Notes: generated by a model from the letters alone, not told the origin. 64,000 bases of DNA from Bacillus sp. SB49 (GCF_000469135.2 NZ_CP048117.1:3199501-3263500), one strand, 5' to 3'. Shown: positions 1 to 8,924, numbered from the stretch's first letter. Program-made: numbers and translations.

Positions 1-136
1 CCTCGTCGATTTTGTCAGACGCGCTGACTCTTTCGAATACGTGCTGGACCATCGGCTTTCCTAGAATGTCTGCCAATGGTTTCCCTGGGAATCGGGATGA
101 ATTATATCTTGCCGGAATAACACCAATCACTTTCAT
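1..136 (-). CDS. kdsB: 3-deoxy-manno-octulosonate cytidylyltransferase (CMP-Kdo synthetase), N-terminal part
   Basis: Only the first 45 codons are inside the window; the gene runs off the left edge. The visible start reads [20 protein letters not shown], the nucleotide-binding signature of the KdsB/NeuA cytidylyltransferases, and the following [16 protein letters not shown] matches KdsB better than NeuA. KdsB activates Kdo as CMP-Kdo for capsule or LPS assembly. The ATG at 136 has an AGAGGTG ribosome site about 7 bases upstream. Its first 35 bases overlap the 3' end of the capsule transferase gene upstream, so the two are probably translationally coupled. A true Kdo pathway is unusual in a Gram-positive; a CMP-activating enzyme for a related sugar is the alternative. 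Confidence 0.8.
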   Translation of the reverse strand, partial: MKVIGVIPARYNSSRFPGKPLADILGKPMVQHVFERVSASDKIDE

Positions 137-1499
137 CTCTTTCACCTCTGATGGATAGATTGTTTTCCTGATGCTTATATGCTGCACTTTCTAAATGGTT
201 CGCTACTTTCTTAGCCGTAGCTGCGTTCGGACTGATCAAGTTGCCTTCTACTTGATAATGAAACCGCAAATAATATAGGAACTGAGAAATCAATGTTTCA
301 TTAACCGGTTGTTCCAGCACATCTTCAATTAATTCATAAAGCCGGTGAAATTCTTCACAATGCCGGACGACGCCCTCAATATTATAAAAAGCGTCTCCAA
401 GTGTGATTACACGCTTGTGCTGTGCTAACGCTTCTATGCCTACCGTAGAATTGATGGTTATGACTGCGAGACTTTTCTCGATCAATTCACTAACACTCTG
501 TTTCTGCAGAAAGACGACATTAGGATCAGAAGCATAACGTTCCTTTAATGCCTTGTAATTATTTCGGGGCATGTCTTCTGGATGTTCCTTGAACACTAGA
601 CATATATTGCGCCCTTGTCTTTTATTAACTTTTGCTACATGTTCATAAACGAAATCTACGAGCGTCTCCATATTCTTTATGGACGAGTTGTAGAATATTT
701 GGGTATCCCTGGAGACTTGGAACGGGACGAAGATGTATTCCTTTGGTAATGGTTCTTCATCCTTCTTCTTAAACTTGAATGCTTGCTTGAAAAGAAAATA
801 TTTAAATGCTTCGTACCAAGTTATGTGGGCATAAAGCTTGGGATTGATACCAAGTATACTTCCAAGCATACTGACAAACTTAACAAAGGCTACCTGAGTC
901 AGGTTTTCACCTTTCACTTTCAGTAAGTCTTCATTCTCTGGAGCCATTAAATAGTTCTTATATTTATGGGAATTTACTGTGATAGATTCGTAGAATTCCT
1001 GGTATCGTGGGATGGTGGCTGCATTGTTTATTCCATTCGGATCACATGTCAGCGTATATGGGCGGAAATAACCTTGTTCAAAGTAAACCGTTTTGAGGCC
1101 ACGTTGTTTCGCAATGTATGTAGAGACTTGGTCAATCCAATGATAGCCATTAAACATACAGATAACATCAATGTCGTGCTCTTCTATGAAACGATCGATA
1201 AAGTACATATAACGCTTGTACATCTTCAGCTCACGTTTCGATATGTCGGTGTCTTTCATCTCTCTCATGTATGTAATATTATAAATCTGCATGTCCAACA
1301 GTTCTGAGTCGGATATGGAATATGTCTTCCGAGAAACGCGGTTTGGAACAAACACCGCTTCAATCTTACTCGGTATTAAAAGCTCCCCCAGTTCAAACTT
1401 CAACTGATAACATTTATGTCCTGTCTCTTCCAGCTCCGATGCTACATCAGAAAAAAAATATTTATTTCGGTTCCCTCTCAAAAACAAGTAATTTGCCAT
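102..1499 (-). CDS. KpsS/KpsC-like capsular polysaccharide transferase
   Basis: About 465 residues, resembling the Capsule_synth family that includes the Kdo transferases KpsC and KpsS of Gram-negative group 2 capsules. Visible family signatures are [11 protein letters not shown] followed by NGINN, a KEHPED motif, and [20 protein letters not shown] near the C-terminus, the usual nucleotide-sugar-binding half. No signal peptide or membrane segment is seen, so it should be cytoplasmic. I place the start at the ATG at 1499 (MANYLFLRG), which follows a GGGGG run at good spacing. An in-frame ATG at 1586 adds 29 residues but has no ribosome site. The 3' end overlaps kdsB, which supports a Kdo-type acceptor or linker chemistry. 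Confidence 0.75.
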   Translation of the reverse strand: MANYLFLRGNRNKYFFSDVASELEETGHKCYQLKFELGELLIPSKIEAVFVPNRVSRKTYSISDSELLDMQIYNITYMREMKDTDISKRELKMYKRYMYFIDRFIEEHDIDVICMFNGYHWIDQVSTYIAKQRGLKTVYFEQGYFRPYTLTCDPNGINNAATIPRYQEFYESITVNSHKYKNYLMAPENEDLLKVKGENLTQVAFVKFVSMLGSILGINPKLYAHITWYEAFKYFLFKQAFKFKKKDEEPLPKEYIFVPFQVSRDTQIFYNSSIKNMETLVDFVYEHVAKVNKRQGRNICLVFKEHPEDMPRNNYKALKERYASDPNVVFLQKQSVSELIEKSLAVITINSTVGIEALAQHKRVITLGDAFYNIEGVVRHCEEFHRLYELIEDVLEQPVNETLISQFLYYLRFHYQVEGNLISPNAATAKKVANHLESAAYKHQENNLSIRGERDESDWCYSGKI

Positions 1500-1939
1500 C
1501 CATTTGCCCCCATGCTGCCATAAAAACCTTCTATCACCAGTTATTTCGGTTTGACTTTTCGAATAATTTCGAATCACGCTATACATTCTACCATATACAG
1601 GTAAGTAAATGAAGAAAAATAATGGACCTTCTGTAATTATGTTGAAATTTGTATAACCATTGACGTAATACGTCGGAATATTCCGTTAAAACATAACTAA
1701 ATGTCCAATTACTACATAGATCGCTTCCGCAACCTTTTTGCAACTAAAACCACAAACTGTGTCTCCATACCTAAAAAATACATAGGTATAAAATAACATA
1801 ACATAGTAAAATAATCCAATTACGTTTTTGTACCTGTCTTTCTATTCATCTCTATTGTATTAGGAACGATTTCATGAATTTAATGAGTTTTCTATTCAAA
1901 TTTCTTTATGGTAAAATTAGCAAAAAAAGGTGGGTAAAT
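1500..1939. other. AT-rich intergenic region between divergent genes
   Basis: This stretch separates the leftward capsule gene from the rightward lipoprotein pair and should carry promoters for both. I see no convincing gene. A short inverted repeat (GACGT/ACGTC, 1662-1674) abuts a perfect 12-base palindrome CGGAATATTCCG at 1674-1685, a possible operator. The rest is AT-rich without clear structure. Confidence 0.4.
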
Positions 1940-2371
1940 ATGAAACAAATGAAGATCATAGTAGCAGCTCTCAGCATATTACTACTTCTATGTGCCTGCA
2001 GCAGCGGAGAGACTTTAGTAGAGAAAGACTATCAAGAGTTCATGGACACCATTCAGAGTGAAGACTTTACTGGATTCGCTTATATTCTAAGAACCTATGA
2101 AGCACAGGATAATCATTACTTGGACGACTTGAAAGAAGTCTTTGATGAAAAAGGAGAAACATTGACGTACTTCAACGTTCAGACCGCTTCTGAAGAAACC
2201 AAAGACTTACATAACGAAGAAAGCAGCCAAATAGCTCTTTATCAGCCGAATGACGAGGTCGTTTATATCCAAGACGGCGAGCCGATGGAAGCATTAGAGA
2301 TTACAGATGAGATCATGGCTGAGGGCTATCACGATACCTTGAAGGAATTCATTGATAACAATCCAAGATAA
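1940..2371 (+). CDS. Small lipoprotein, paralogue of the next gene
   Basis: A predicted 143-residue lipoprotein with a type II signal peptide and lipobox cysteine in LLLCAC, leaving a mature protein on the outer membrane face. The mature part is about 38% acidic/polar by eye and closely parallels its downstream neighbour (EKDYxxFMDTxQSEDFTGFAYIL in both). The layout of a GFAYIL strand, a helix, and a late strand before DGEP suggests a thioredoxin-like fold, but no CxxC is present; this is inference. I chose the ATG at 1940 because an AGGTGGG ribosome site lies 5 bases upstream and it starts directly at the signal peptide; an upstream in-frame ATG at 1874 lacks one. Function unknown. Confidence 0.8.
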   Translation: MKQMKIIVAALSILLLLCACSSGETLVEKDYQEFMDTIQSEDFTGFAYILRTYEAQDNHYLDDLKEVFDEKGETLTYFNVQTASEETKDLHNEESSQIALYQPNDEVVYIQDGEPMEALEITDEIMAEGYHDTLKEFIDNNPR

Positions 2372-2395
2372 ACCAAACATGGAGGTAGAGAATTC

Positions 2396-2824
2396 ATGAA
2401 AAAAGTGAGACGAGTTGGGGCAGCTATCATTCTCCTCTTTATTCTGGGAGCATGCAGCAGCGGGGAGCCTCTTGTGGAAAAAGATTACCGTGACTTCATG
2501 GATACGATGCAAAGCGAAGATTTCACAGGATTCGCCTATATATTAACTAAATTCAAAGGTGAAGATAATGGATATTTAACCACAATGGAAGAAATCTTTG
2601 ATGAAACCGGAGCATCATTAATGTATTACAACGCAGTATCCGATTCTGAGGATTTTGAAGTATTCAATAAAGAGTCTGGAACAATTGCCATTTATCAACC
2701 AACTAACACGATTGCCTTTATTGAAAATGGAGAGCCAAAGAAAGAGTTGGATATTACAGAGGAAATCATGTCCGAAGACAATCATGAAACGTTAAAAGAA
2801 TTCATTGAGAATAATAAGAAATAA
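2396..2824 (+). CDS. Small lipoprotein, tandem paralogue
   Basis: A 142-residue lipoprotein with signal peptide and lipobox LGAC, starting 24 bases after the previous gene behind a GGAGGTAG ribosome site. It shares the SSGExLVEKDY start of the mature chain, the QSEDFTGFAYIL segment and the LKEFIxNN end with its neighbour, so the two arose by tandem duplication. The middle of the chain has diverged much more than the ends. No cysteine other than the lipobox one is present, so no redox role is likely if the fold is thioredoxin-like. The pair forms one operon ended by the terminator that follows. Confidence 0.8.
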   Translation: MKKVRRVGAAIILLFILGACSSGEPLVEKDYRDFMDTMQSEDFTGFAYILTKFKGEDNGYLTTMEEIFDETGASLMYYNAVSDSEDFEVFNKESGTIAIYQPTNTIAFIENGEPKKELDITEEIMSEDNHETLKEFIENNKK

Positions 2825-2833
2825 AGATGAACG

Positions 2834-2866
2834 AACGGTCCGCCCCATAACAGGCGGACCGTTTCT
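2834..2866 (+). terminator. Rho-independent terminator of the lipoprotein pair
   Basis: An 11-bp perfect stem (AACGGTCCGCC with its complement) closes an 8-base loop and is followed by TTTCTTTC. It lies 10 bases after the stop codon of the second lipoprotein. Confidence 0.85.
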
Positions 2867-2885
2867 TTCAAATTGAAGCATTTCT

Positions 2886-3128
2886 TTAGTAAAGGAAGGA
2901 CCCTACAAAAAAGACTCCCGCCGCTATCATAGAGAAAATCCCTGCAGCCACATGAGATCTCCGACGATTCGGTCTCACCCACACCGCTTCCGCTCCAAGC
3001 ATAAACAGAAACACACACATCAGCCATTGGTAAAGGGTAGTGGACAATAATGAATGATTAAAAAATGCGGCATATAAGAATAGAAAAGCAAAAAGAAATG
3101 TAACGATGGTACTTATTTTGTGATACAC
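2886..3128 (-). CDS. Small three-segment membrane protein
   Basis: Eighty residues with three hydrophobic segments (about residues 5-24, 33-52 and 60-79), and an arginine-rich patch RPNRRR between the second and third. Start is a GTG at 3128 preceded by AGAGGGA at good spacing. I do not recognise the family. The gene converges on the lipoprotein terminator at its 3' side. Confidence 0.6.
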   Translation of the reverse strand: MYHKISTIVTFLFAFLFLYAAFFNHSLLSTTLYQWLMCVFLFMLGAEAVWVRPNRRRSHVAAGIFSMIAAGVFFVGSFLY

Positions 3129-3204
3129 AGGCGTCCCTCTCTTCCAAGCTACACCCTAACACAAAATGGTTAATTTAACCATAATAAAATTTAGAAGAAG
3201 AAAA

Positions 3205-3231
3205 GCAGCCTCCGTTTCAATCGGATGCTGC
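3205..3231 (-). terminator. Terminator overlapping the end of the neighbouring coding region
   Basis: Stem GCAGCATCCG paired with CGGAGGCTGC on the minus strand (one mismatch) around a 7-base loop, followed by TTTTCTTCTTC. The last codons and the TGA of the gene at 3217-3543 form the 5' arm and loop, so coding sequence and terminator are fused. Confidence 0.75.
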
Positions 3232-3543
3232 TTCTTCTGCCTCTCCCCTTGTTTTTACCTCTCCGACATGAAGATCCAGATGCGTCTGTGCCAGGAAAAA
3301 CAACCCTGCAACAATGAGGAAGCCCGCTGCCAGCACAGAAAAAGCGGTCGCGTAAGTACCGTTGATGATCAAATTGTACGCATCCGCACCGACATAAGCA
3401 TTCACGGCATCTCCGCTGCTTGTGAGAATATCATCCTCATACGGATTGTTGTAGGCCAAGATCTTGTAAAACCCGGCGATGATGAAACCGACACTCACCA
3501 GCCCCGACAGGATGCTCCACGCATAAAGCCGTTTCTCCCCCAC
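3217..3543 (-). CDS. Conserved-looking membrane protein of unknown function
   Basis: About 108 residues with two membrane segments, at residues 8-27 and roughly 66-86, separated by an outside loop with NNPYEDDILTSSGDAVNAYVG and a putative YNLIINGTYAT motif, and a charged C-terminal tail. I place the start at the GTG at 3543, which has a GGGGG ribosome site 7 bases upstream. An ATG at 3609 would add 22 residues but is crowded by its only purine-rich stretch. The function is not recognised. The 3' end doubles as the terminator arm. Confidence 0.6.
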   Translation of the reverse strand: MGEKRLYAWSILSGLVSVGFIIAGFYKILAYNNPYEDDILTSSGDAVNAYVGADAYNLIINGTYATAFSVLAAGFLIVAGLFFLAQTHLDLHVGEVKTRGEAEEAASD

Positions 3544-3685
3544 TTCTATTCCCCCGCTTCGTCTGAATTGGCTGTTCCCATCACTATACGAAGCACCGGT
3601 ATATTTCATTCCTTGATATGTTCGGCTCTATTTTTGTAAATGCTTTCATAACCATGTATAGTAGAAGCAAATAAGGAGGGATGAC

Positions 3686-3970
3686 ATGGAAACCATCGTC
3701 TATGTGTTCGTCATTGCTCTGTTCATCGTCGCCAACGTCTACGCTGTCAAATGGCAGCGCGACGGCTCCGCCGATCTCATGATCTCCGGCGTCCTCATCA
3801 TGATTGGCGGCATTCTCGTCTCCATCACAGCCGGCGCCCTGTTCGCTGTGCTCGGATCGACAGGCGAAGCCTTCACCGGCGCCTACTTCGCCATCTTCGC
3901 CATCGCCAACGGCCTGCTCCTCTTCCTTCTAGGACTCATCACACAAATCACCAGAAGCAAAAAAGCATAA
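3686..3970 (+). CDS. Small hydrophobic membrane protein
   Basis: Ninety-four residues with three hydrophobic helices (about 3-22, 31-56, 63-86) and a basic tail TRSKKA, suggesting an inner-membrane protein with the C-terminus inside. It has a strong AGGAGGGA ribosome site before the ATG and its own terminator right after. No family recognised. It stands alone between the leftward membrane gene and the tandem repeat array. Confidence 0.65.
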   Translation: METIVYVFVIALFIVANVYAVKWQRDGSADLMISGVLIMIGGILVSITAGALFAVLGSTGEAFTGAYFAIFAIANGLLLFLLGLITQITRSKKA

Positions 3971-3980
3971 CCCCACTCCC

Positions 3981-4013
3981 CCCATGTTCCCCAAAGAACA
4001 TGGGCCTTCTTTT
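3981..4013 (+). terminator. Rho-independent terminator
   Basis: Perfect 9-bp stem CCCATGTTC/GAACATGGG with a 6-base loop, followed by CCTTCTTTT. It ends transcription of the small membrane protein at 3686-3970. Confidence 0.75.
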
Positions 4014-4016
4014 GCC

Positions 4017-4595
4017 CTCTCCATCTCCAAAAAAAAAGAAAATGGCTGTGACGTACCAGACGTTTCCGTTATTCCCATCATCGCAAGGAGGGGCGGGGGG
4101 ACGGCGAGACTCCTGTGGGAACTGGAGAAGCAGGGAGACCCCGCAGATTTGAAAAATCGAGGAGGCTCCCCCTCTCCCCACGGAAAGCAAGTCGTCCCCC
4201 GCCCGCCATGTTCTTTTCCCTCCAAAAAAAAGAGAGTTGCTGTGACAATCCTCAGCGTTTCCGTTTCTCCATCACCGCAAGGAGGGGGCGGGGGTGACGA
4301 GACTCCTGTGGGAAGTGGAGCGTAGGGAAGACCCCACAGATCTGAAAGATCGAGGAGGCTTCCCACCTCCCCACGGAAAGCGAGTCGTCCCCAGCCCGCC
4401 ATGTTCTTTTCCCTCCAAAAAAAGAGAGTAGCTGTGACAATTCTCAGCGTTTCCGTTTCTCCATCACCGCAAGGAGGGGGCGGGGGTGACGAGACTCCTG
4501 TGGGAACTGGAGAAGCGGGGAGACCCCACAGATCCAGAGGATCGAGGAGGCTCCCCCTCTCCCCACGGAAAGCGAGTCGTCCCCCGCCCCTCCTA
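4017..4595 (+). repeat. Three-unit tandem array of about 192 bp related to the dispersed GC-rich element
   Basis: The anchor GAGACTCCTGTGGGAA recurs at 4106, 4299 and 4491, so unit length is 192-193 bases. Each unit has a CTCC-poly(A) spacer, a GTTTCCGTT...CATCNCCGCAAGGAGG lead, then the element core (GAGACTCC, GGAGACCCC, GAGGAGGCT, ACGGAAAGC). Cores are closed by G-rich and C-rich arms, for example GGGCGGGGGGACG against CGTCCCCCGCCC in unit 1. Units 2 and 3 are more alike than either is to unit 1, suggesting recent duplication. Long reading frames exist on both strands only because of this repetitive GC-rich sequence. Confidence 0.9.
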
Positions 4596-4633
4596 CACCC
4601 AACTAGATTACGGAAACACCCCCCAAACAAAAC

Positions 4634-4666
4634 AAAAAAAGTCAGCACCCAAAAGGGCACTGACTC
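4634..4666 (-). terminator. Terminator of the zwf-gnd operon
   Basis: On the minus strand GTCAGTGCCC pairs with GGGTGCTGAC across a short TTTT loop and is followed by TTTTTTTG. It lies 10 bases past the gnd stop codon. Confidence 0.85.
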
Positions 4667-4675
4667 TAAAAAACA

Positions 4676-6085
4676 TTAAATATTCATCCAGTCCGTATGG
4701 AACGTACCTTCCTTATCCACACGCTGATACGTATGCGCACCAAAATAATCACGCTGCGCCTGAAGCAGATTCGCCGGAAGCTTCGCCGTGCGATAACTGT
4801 CAAAGTACGCAAGCGCACCAGAGAACGCAGGAACAGGAATACCATTCTGGATCGCAAGCGTTAACGTATCACGAAGATCCTTCTGATAATTCACCGCGAT
4901 ATCCTGGAAATAAGGATCAAGCAGCAAGTTCGTCAACTCTTTATCATTCTCAAACGCATCCTTGATCTTCTGCAGGAACTGCGCACGGATGATACAGCCG
5001 CCGCGGAAGTTCATCGCGATGTCGCCGTACTGAAGGTCCCATCCTTTTTCTTCGGATGCTGCCTTCATCTGCGTGAAGCCTTGCGCGTAGGAAGCGATTT
5101 TACTCATGTACAACGCTTTGCGGATCGATTCGATCGCTTCTTCTTTGTTGCCGGTGAACTTGATTTCCGGACCAGTCAGGTATTGGCTCGCTTTCTGACG
5201 CTCTTCTTTCATAGCGGAGATGAAGCGTGCGAATACGGATTCGGTGATGATCGGAAGCGGTACACCGAGGTCAAGCGCGCTTTGGCTCGTCCATTTTCCG
5301 GTACCTTTCTGACCTGCGGTATCAAGGATCACTTCGACAAGCGGTTTGCCTGTTTCTTCGTCGACTTTCGTGAAGATGTCGGCTGTGATTTCGATCAGGT
5401 AGCTGTCGAGTTCGCCTTCGTTCCACTCTTTGAAGACTTGGTGAAGCTCTTCAGCGGACAGGCCGAGAACGTTCTTCATAAGGAAGTATGCTTCACAGAT
5501 GAGCTGCATGTCGCCGTACTCGATGCCGTTGTGGACCATCTTCACGTAGTGGCCGGCTCCGCCTTGGCCCATGTAGGCAGCACAAGGAGTTCCTTGGACT
5601 TTCGCTGCGATCGCATCGAAGATCGGTTTCACTTCTTCGTATGCTTCGCGTGGTCCGCCAGGCATGATGGAAGGTCCTTTACGGGCACCTTCCTCCCCGC
5701 CGGAGAAGCCTGTTCCGATGAAGTGGATGCCTTTTTCTTCGAGATAAGAAGCGCGGCGCTCGGTATCTTCATAGAACGTGTTCCCGCCGTCGATCAGCAT
5801 GTCACCTTTTTCAAGATAAGGGACGAGGCTGTCGATGACTTTGTCCGTCGTTTCGCCGGCTTTGACCATCATCAAGATCTTTCTCGGTGTTTCGAGGGAA
5901 TCGACGAATTCTTCGGCACTGTATGTGCCGACGACTTTGTCGTCATTCGCATCCTTCACCATTTCTTCGACGCGGTCTGTCCAGTAATCGTAGACAGATA
6001 CGCTGTAGCCGTTGTCTTTGATGTTCAGGGAAAGGTTCGCACCCATGACCCCTAAACCGATAACTCCGATATTCTGTTTACCCAT
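4676..6085 (-). CDS. gnd: 6-phosphogluconate dehydrogenase (decarboxylating)
   Basis: A 469-residue enzyme of normal family length that oxidatively decarboxylates 6-phosphogluconate to ribulose 5-phosphate. The N-terminal Rossmann motif [12 protein letters not shown] (residues 7-18) binds NADP. The substrate and catalytic regions [16 protein letters not shown] and [13 protein letters not shown], with catalytic Lys and Glu, are intact, as is the C-terminal tail [11 protein letters not shown]. It lies 39 bases downstream of zwf on the same strand and shares its terminator, so the two consecutive oxidative pentose phosphate steps are co-transcribed. A gluconokinase elsewhere in the window feeds the same intermediate. 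Confidence 0.97.
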   Translation of the reverse strand: MGKQNIGVIGLGVMGANLSLNIKDNGYSVSVYDYWTDRVEEMVKDANDDKVVGTYSAEEFVDSLETPRKILMMVKAGETTDKVIDSLVPYLEKGDMLIDGGNTFYEDTERRASYLEEKGIHFIGTGFSGGEEGARKGPSIMPGGPREAYEEVKPIFDAIAAKVQGTPCAAYMGQGGAGHYVKMVHNGIEYGDMQLICEAYFLMKNVLGLSAEELHQVFKEWNEGELDSYLIEITADIFTKVDEETGKPLVEVILDTAGQKGTGKWTSQSALDLGVPLPIITESVFARFISAMKEERQKASQYLTGPEIKFTGNKEEAIESIRKALYMSKIASYAQGFTQMKAASEEKGWDLQYGDIAMNFRGGCIIRAQFLQKIKDAFENDKELTNLLLDPYFQDIAVNYQKDLRDTLTLAIQNGIPVPAFSGALAYFDSYRTAKLPANLLQAQRDYFGAHTYQRVDKEGTFHTDWMNI

Positions 6086-6124
6086 GTTCCGATCAATCCT
6101 TCCCTTTTGTAATAAACGTCGTTC

Positions 6125-7624
6125 TTACCACCAGTTGAAGCCGTCTTCTTTAAGCAGGTCGTCGGCAGCTGCCGGTCCTTGTGATCCTGCTTTGTAGCCG
6201 TGGAGCGGAAGCTGGTCCGCTTCGAAGGCTTCCAAGATCGGCTGGATCCATTTCCATGACAGCTCTACTTCGCTCCAGTGGGCAAAGTAGGTGGAAAGGC
6301 CGCCCATGGCGTCGTTCAACAGGTTCTCGTATGCTTCGGGCTGGTCGTCCAAGTTCTTCGAGAACGTGACGTAAGCCGGTTCGAAGTGTTCGTTCGAGTC
6401 GTCCTTCATGTTGACGCGCAGGCTGATGCTTTCGTTCGGGTTGATTTCAATGACGAGCAGGTTGGAGACAACGCCTTGTTGTACCTCTGCTTCGTCTGCT
6501 TCGTTCTTGAATTCAATGACGATCTGGGTCGATTTCTTGGACAGGCGTTTTCCTGTACGGATGTAGAACGGGATGTCCTTCCAGTATTCGTTATCGAGAT
6601 ACAAGCGCGCTGCAAAGTAAGTATCGTTGTTGGAATCTTCGGCGACGCCGTCTTCTTCCATGTAACCAGGCAGAGCTTCGCCGTCGAGTTCGCCTGCTTC
6701 ATACTGCCCGCGGACGACGTGCTGTTCGATGTTGTCCGTTACAGGACGGATCGACTGCATGATCGCTGTCTTTCTCTCTTCGATCTCTTTCGCTGACAAC
6801 TTCTCTGGGTGGTGCAGCGCCGTCATCATTACCAATTGTAACAGATGGTTCTGGACCATATCACGGATTGCTCCGGATTTGTCATAATAACCGGCACGTG
6901 TACCGACACCGACTGTCTCACTCGCCGTAATCTGGACGTTGGAGATCAGTTCGTGGTTCCAGATCGATTTCAGGATCGGGTTCGGACGGATCAGGGATTC
7001 CAGGTTCTGCACCATCGGTTTTCCTAAGTAGTGGTCGATACGGAAGATTTCGTCCTCGTTAAACACTTGTGTCAGGCGCTCGTTCAAGTGCTGGGCGCTG
7101 GCAAGGTCGCTGCCAAATGGTTTCTCGACGATCAGACGCTTCCATCCTTCTGTATTCGTGATGCCGTTCTCGTTCATCGATTCGGTGATCGGCTCGACGA
7201 GTGTCGGCGCGACGGATAGATAGAACAGACGGTTGTCCGGAATACCGATCTCCGCTTCACGCTCTTCGATGAAGGCTTTCAGGTCCTGATAAGACTGAGC
7301 TTCCATCGCATCGAAAATGAAGTAACGGAACTGGTCGAGGAAAGTCTCGAGCTTGTCCGGGTCCGCTTTGCGGCGGGAGAAGGTTTCCAGGGACTCCTTG
7401 ATGATGTCGTGGAACACTTCTTTCGTATATGGCTTACGTCCAAGACCTACGACAGAGAGCTTCTCTGGAGTTTTGCCTTCGATATATAAGTTGTATAAGG
7501 CCGGATAGATTTTACGTTTGGCCAAATCTCCGCTTGCTCCGAATAAAACAAAGGTCATGTCATCCATCATTTCGACGGAATCGATTCCATTTACATCCAA
7601 TTGTTCACGTTCCTTTTGATCCAT
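6125..7624 (-). CDS. zwf: Glucose-6-phosphate dehydrogenase
   Basis: A 499-residue enzyme making 6-phosphogluconolactone and NADPH. It has the nucleotide motif FGASGDLAKRK near residue 29, the EKPFGSDL segment, and the active-site RIDHYLGK around residue 197. Start is the ATG at 7624 behind AGGAGGTAG. It is the first gene of the zwf-gnd operon. No separate 6-phosphogluconolactonase gene lies here. The final residues DGFNWW are typical of this family in Bacillaceae. Confidence 0.97.
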   Translation of the reverse strand: MDQKEREQLDVNGIDSVEMMDDMTFVLFGASGDLAKRKIYPALYNLYIEGKTPEKLSVVGLGRKPYTKEVFHDIIKESLETFSRRKADPDKLETFLDQFRYFIFDAMEAQSYQDLKAFIEEREAEIGIPDNRLFYLSVAPTLVEPITESMNENGITNTEGWKRLIVEKPFGSDLASAQHLNERLTQVFNEDEIFRIDHYLGKPMVQNLESLIRPNPILKSIWNHELISNVQITASETVGVGTRAGYYDKSGAIRDMVQNHLLQLVMMTALHHPEKLSAKEIEERKTAIMQSIRPVTDNIEQHVVRGQYEAGELDGEALPGYMEEDGVAEDSNNDTYFAARLYLDNEYWKDIPFYIRTGKRLSKKSTQIVIEFKNEADEAEVQQGVVSNLLVIEINPNESISLRVNMKDDSNEHFEPAYVTFSKNLDDQPEAYENLLNDAMGGLSTYFAHWSEVELSWKWIQPILEAFEADQLPLHGYKAGSQGPAAADDLLKEDGFNWW

Positions 7625-7643
7625 TTCTTTTCTACCTCCTGTA

Positions 7644-7687
7644 CTTTACCAATGCACTGTACTCAAGTATATAGCATCTTTACCAAT
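7644..7687. promoter_or_regulatory. Direct repeat upstream of zwf
   Basis: The 10-mer CTTTACCAAT occurs twice, at 7644-7653 and 7678-7687, 34 bases apart, just upstream of the zwf ribosome site. A TATAAT-like box lies further upstream on the minus strand near 7718. The spacing of about three helical turns would suit a regulator binding one face of the DNA. Function is inferred only. Confidence 0.35.
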
Positions 7688-7763
7688 TTTTTAAGTCATC
7701 CACACTATACCCTATTATATAATTCGACATTTTTTTATGAAAGCAAGACGATTTAAACGAAAG

Positions 7764-7796
7764 CAGGCTGAGCATGGAAATTGCGTCAGCCTGCTG
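7764..7796 (-). terminator. Terminator of the polysaccharide operon
   Basis: Stem GCAGGCTGA paired with TCAGCCTGC, followed on the minus strand by TTTCGTTTAAA. It is 40 bases beyond the stop of the GT4 gene. Confidence 0.8.
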
Positions 7797-7835
7797 GTTT
7801 AACCTTATGTTTCGACCATTTGATAGAAGTATGCA

Positions 7836-8924
7836 TCACTTGTTGTAAAGGGCGATGATTTTGTCCAAAAGGATATCGGTGTCGTTTTGTGCCGCTATTT
7901 CTTCGCCTTTGTCGATCATCCGCTTCCGGCCGAGTTCGTCTTCGACCATCTGCTTAAGACCAGCTTCGAGCGACTCGGCGCTCTTCGGTTCGACGAGGAT
8001 GCCGGCTCCGTCCTTCAGGAGGTACGTGAGCCCGCCGACGTTCGATGCGACGACCGGCGTATGGCACGACATCGCTTCGAGGGCGACGAGTCCGAAGCCT
8101 TCGATATAGGAAGGAAGGGCGAACACATCGGCCGCAGCCGTCCACTTGGCAAGGTCGGCCTGGCTCTTCGTCCCGTGGAAATGGACGTGCGCCTTCTGAT
8201 CCGGATGGACGCTCCGCTTCAGGAAGTCGAGGAAGTTCTCATCCTTCACGCTTCCGATATAGTGAAGCTCCATATCGCTGCGCTGTTTGTTGAGCGACTG
8301 GAACGCTTCGAGAAGCTCCTGGAGTCCTTTTGCCTTGATGTGGTTGCCGACGAACAGGATGTGCTTGCGGTCGCGAGAAAGTCCGAGTTCGTCCTTCATC
8401 TCCCCGGCATCGACCGGGCGGAAGACGCTGCGGTCGACGCCCATGTTGATGACGGATACTTTGTCGGGGCGGATGTGGAACTCCCCGACGACTTCGTCCT
8501 TCAGCGCTTCGCCGACGACGATGACTTCATCCGCCTTCTCCATGATCTTCTTCGTCATCTTACGGATCCACGGGTTCTTCTTCGCCATCTGGTCGAGATC
8601 TCCCCCGTGGGAGGTGACGACGAGCTTCGTTTTGAACAGCTTCTTGAAGAGAAGCGCCGGCAGTCCGCTCGGGAAGATGTAATGGGCATGGATGACGTCA
8701 TAGGAGCGCCCGTTTGTCAGAAGCTTGATCAGGATCTTCAGCATCCAGATCAAGTATTTCTTAAGCAGGTGGAACTTGCCGCCGCGGTTGTCGCGGTTGA
8801 CGGCGATATCGATCGACATCCCCTTCTCCTTCAATGCTTCCACCTGGTTTCTTACAAAGATTCCGTACGTCGGATTCTTCCGACTGGGATACATGTTGCT
8901 GATGACTAGCACACGTTTATTCAT
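7836..8924 (-). CDS. GT4-family glycosyltransferase
   Basis: A 362-residue retaining glycosyltransferase with GT-B fold. It begins with the usual acceptor-domain start RVLVISNMYPSRKNPTYGIF and contains HAHYIFPSG and the VTSHGGD loop. The donor-binding E(x7)E motif is seen as EGFGLVALE around residue 271, followed by PVVASNVGG. TuaC of teichuronic acid synthesis is a similar type of enzyme, but sugar specificity cannot be read from sequence. It is the last gene of a four-gene operon (flippase, PIG-L deacetylase, O-antigen-ligase-like, GT4), 15 bases after its neighbour. Confidence 0.9.
   Translation of the reverse strand: MNKRVLVISNMYPSRKNPTYGIFVRNQVEALKEKGMSIDIAVNRDNRGGKFHLLKKYLIWMLKILIKLLTNGRSYDVIHAHYIFPSGLPALLFKKLFKTKLVVTSHGGDLDQMAKKNPWIRKMTKKIMEKADEVIVVGEALKDEVVGEFHIRPDKVSVINMGVDRSVFRPVDAGEMKDELGLSRDRKHILFVGNHIKAKGLQELLEAFQSLNKQRSDMELHYIGSVKDENFLDFLKRSVHPDQKAHVHFHGTKSQADLAKWTAAADVFALPSYIEGFGLVALEAMSCHTPVVASNVGGLTYLLKDGAGILVEPKSAESLEAGLKQMVEDELGRKRMIDKGEEIAAQNDTDILLDKIIALYNK

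Noticed and set aside
3929-4660. A 243-codon minus-strand frame and several plus-strand frames over the tandem array
   Set aside because: They arise from the GC-rich repeats; the translation is itself repetitive, with no ribosome site and no family.
5081-6055. Long antisense frame opposite gnd (324 codons)
   Set aside because: It mirrors the codon pattern of gnd, has no ribosome site and no recognised motif.
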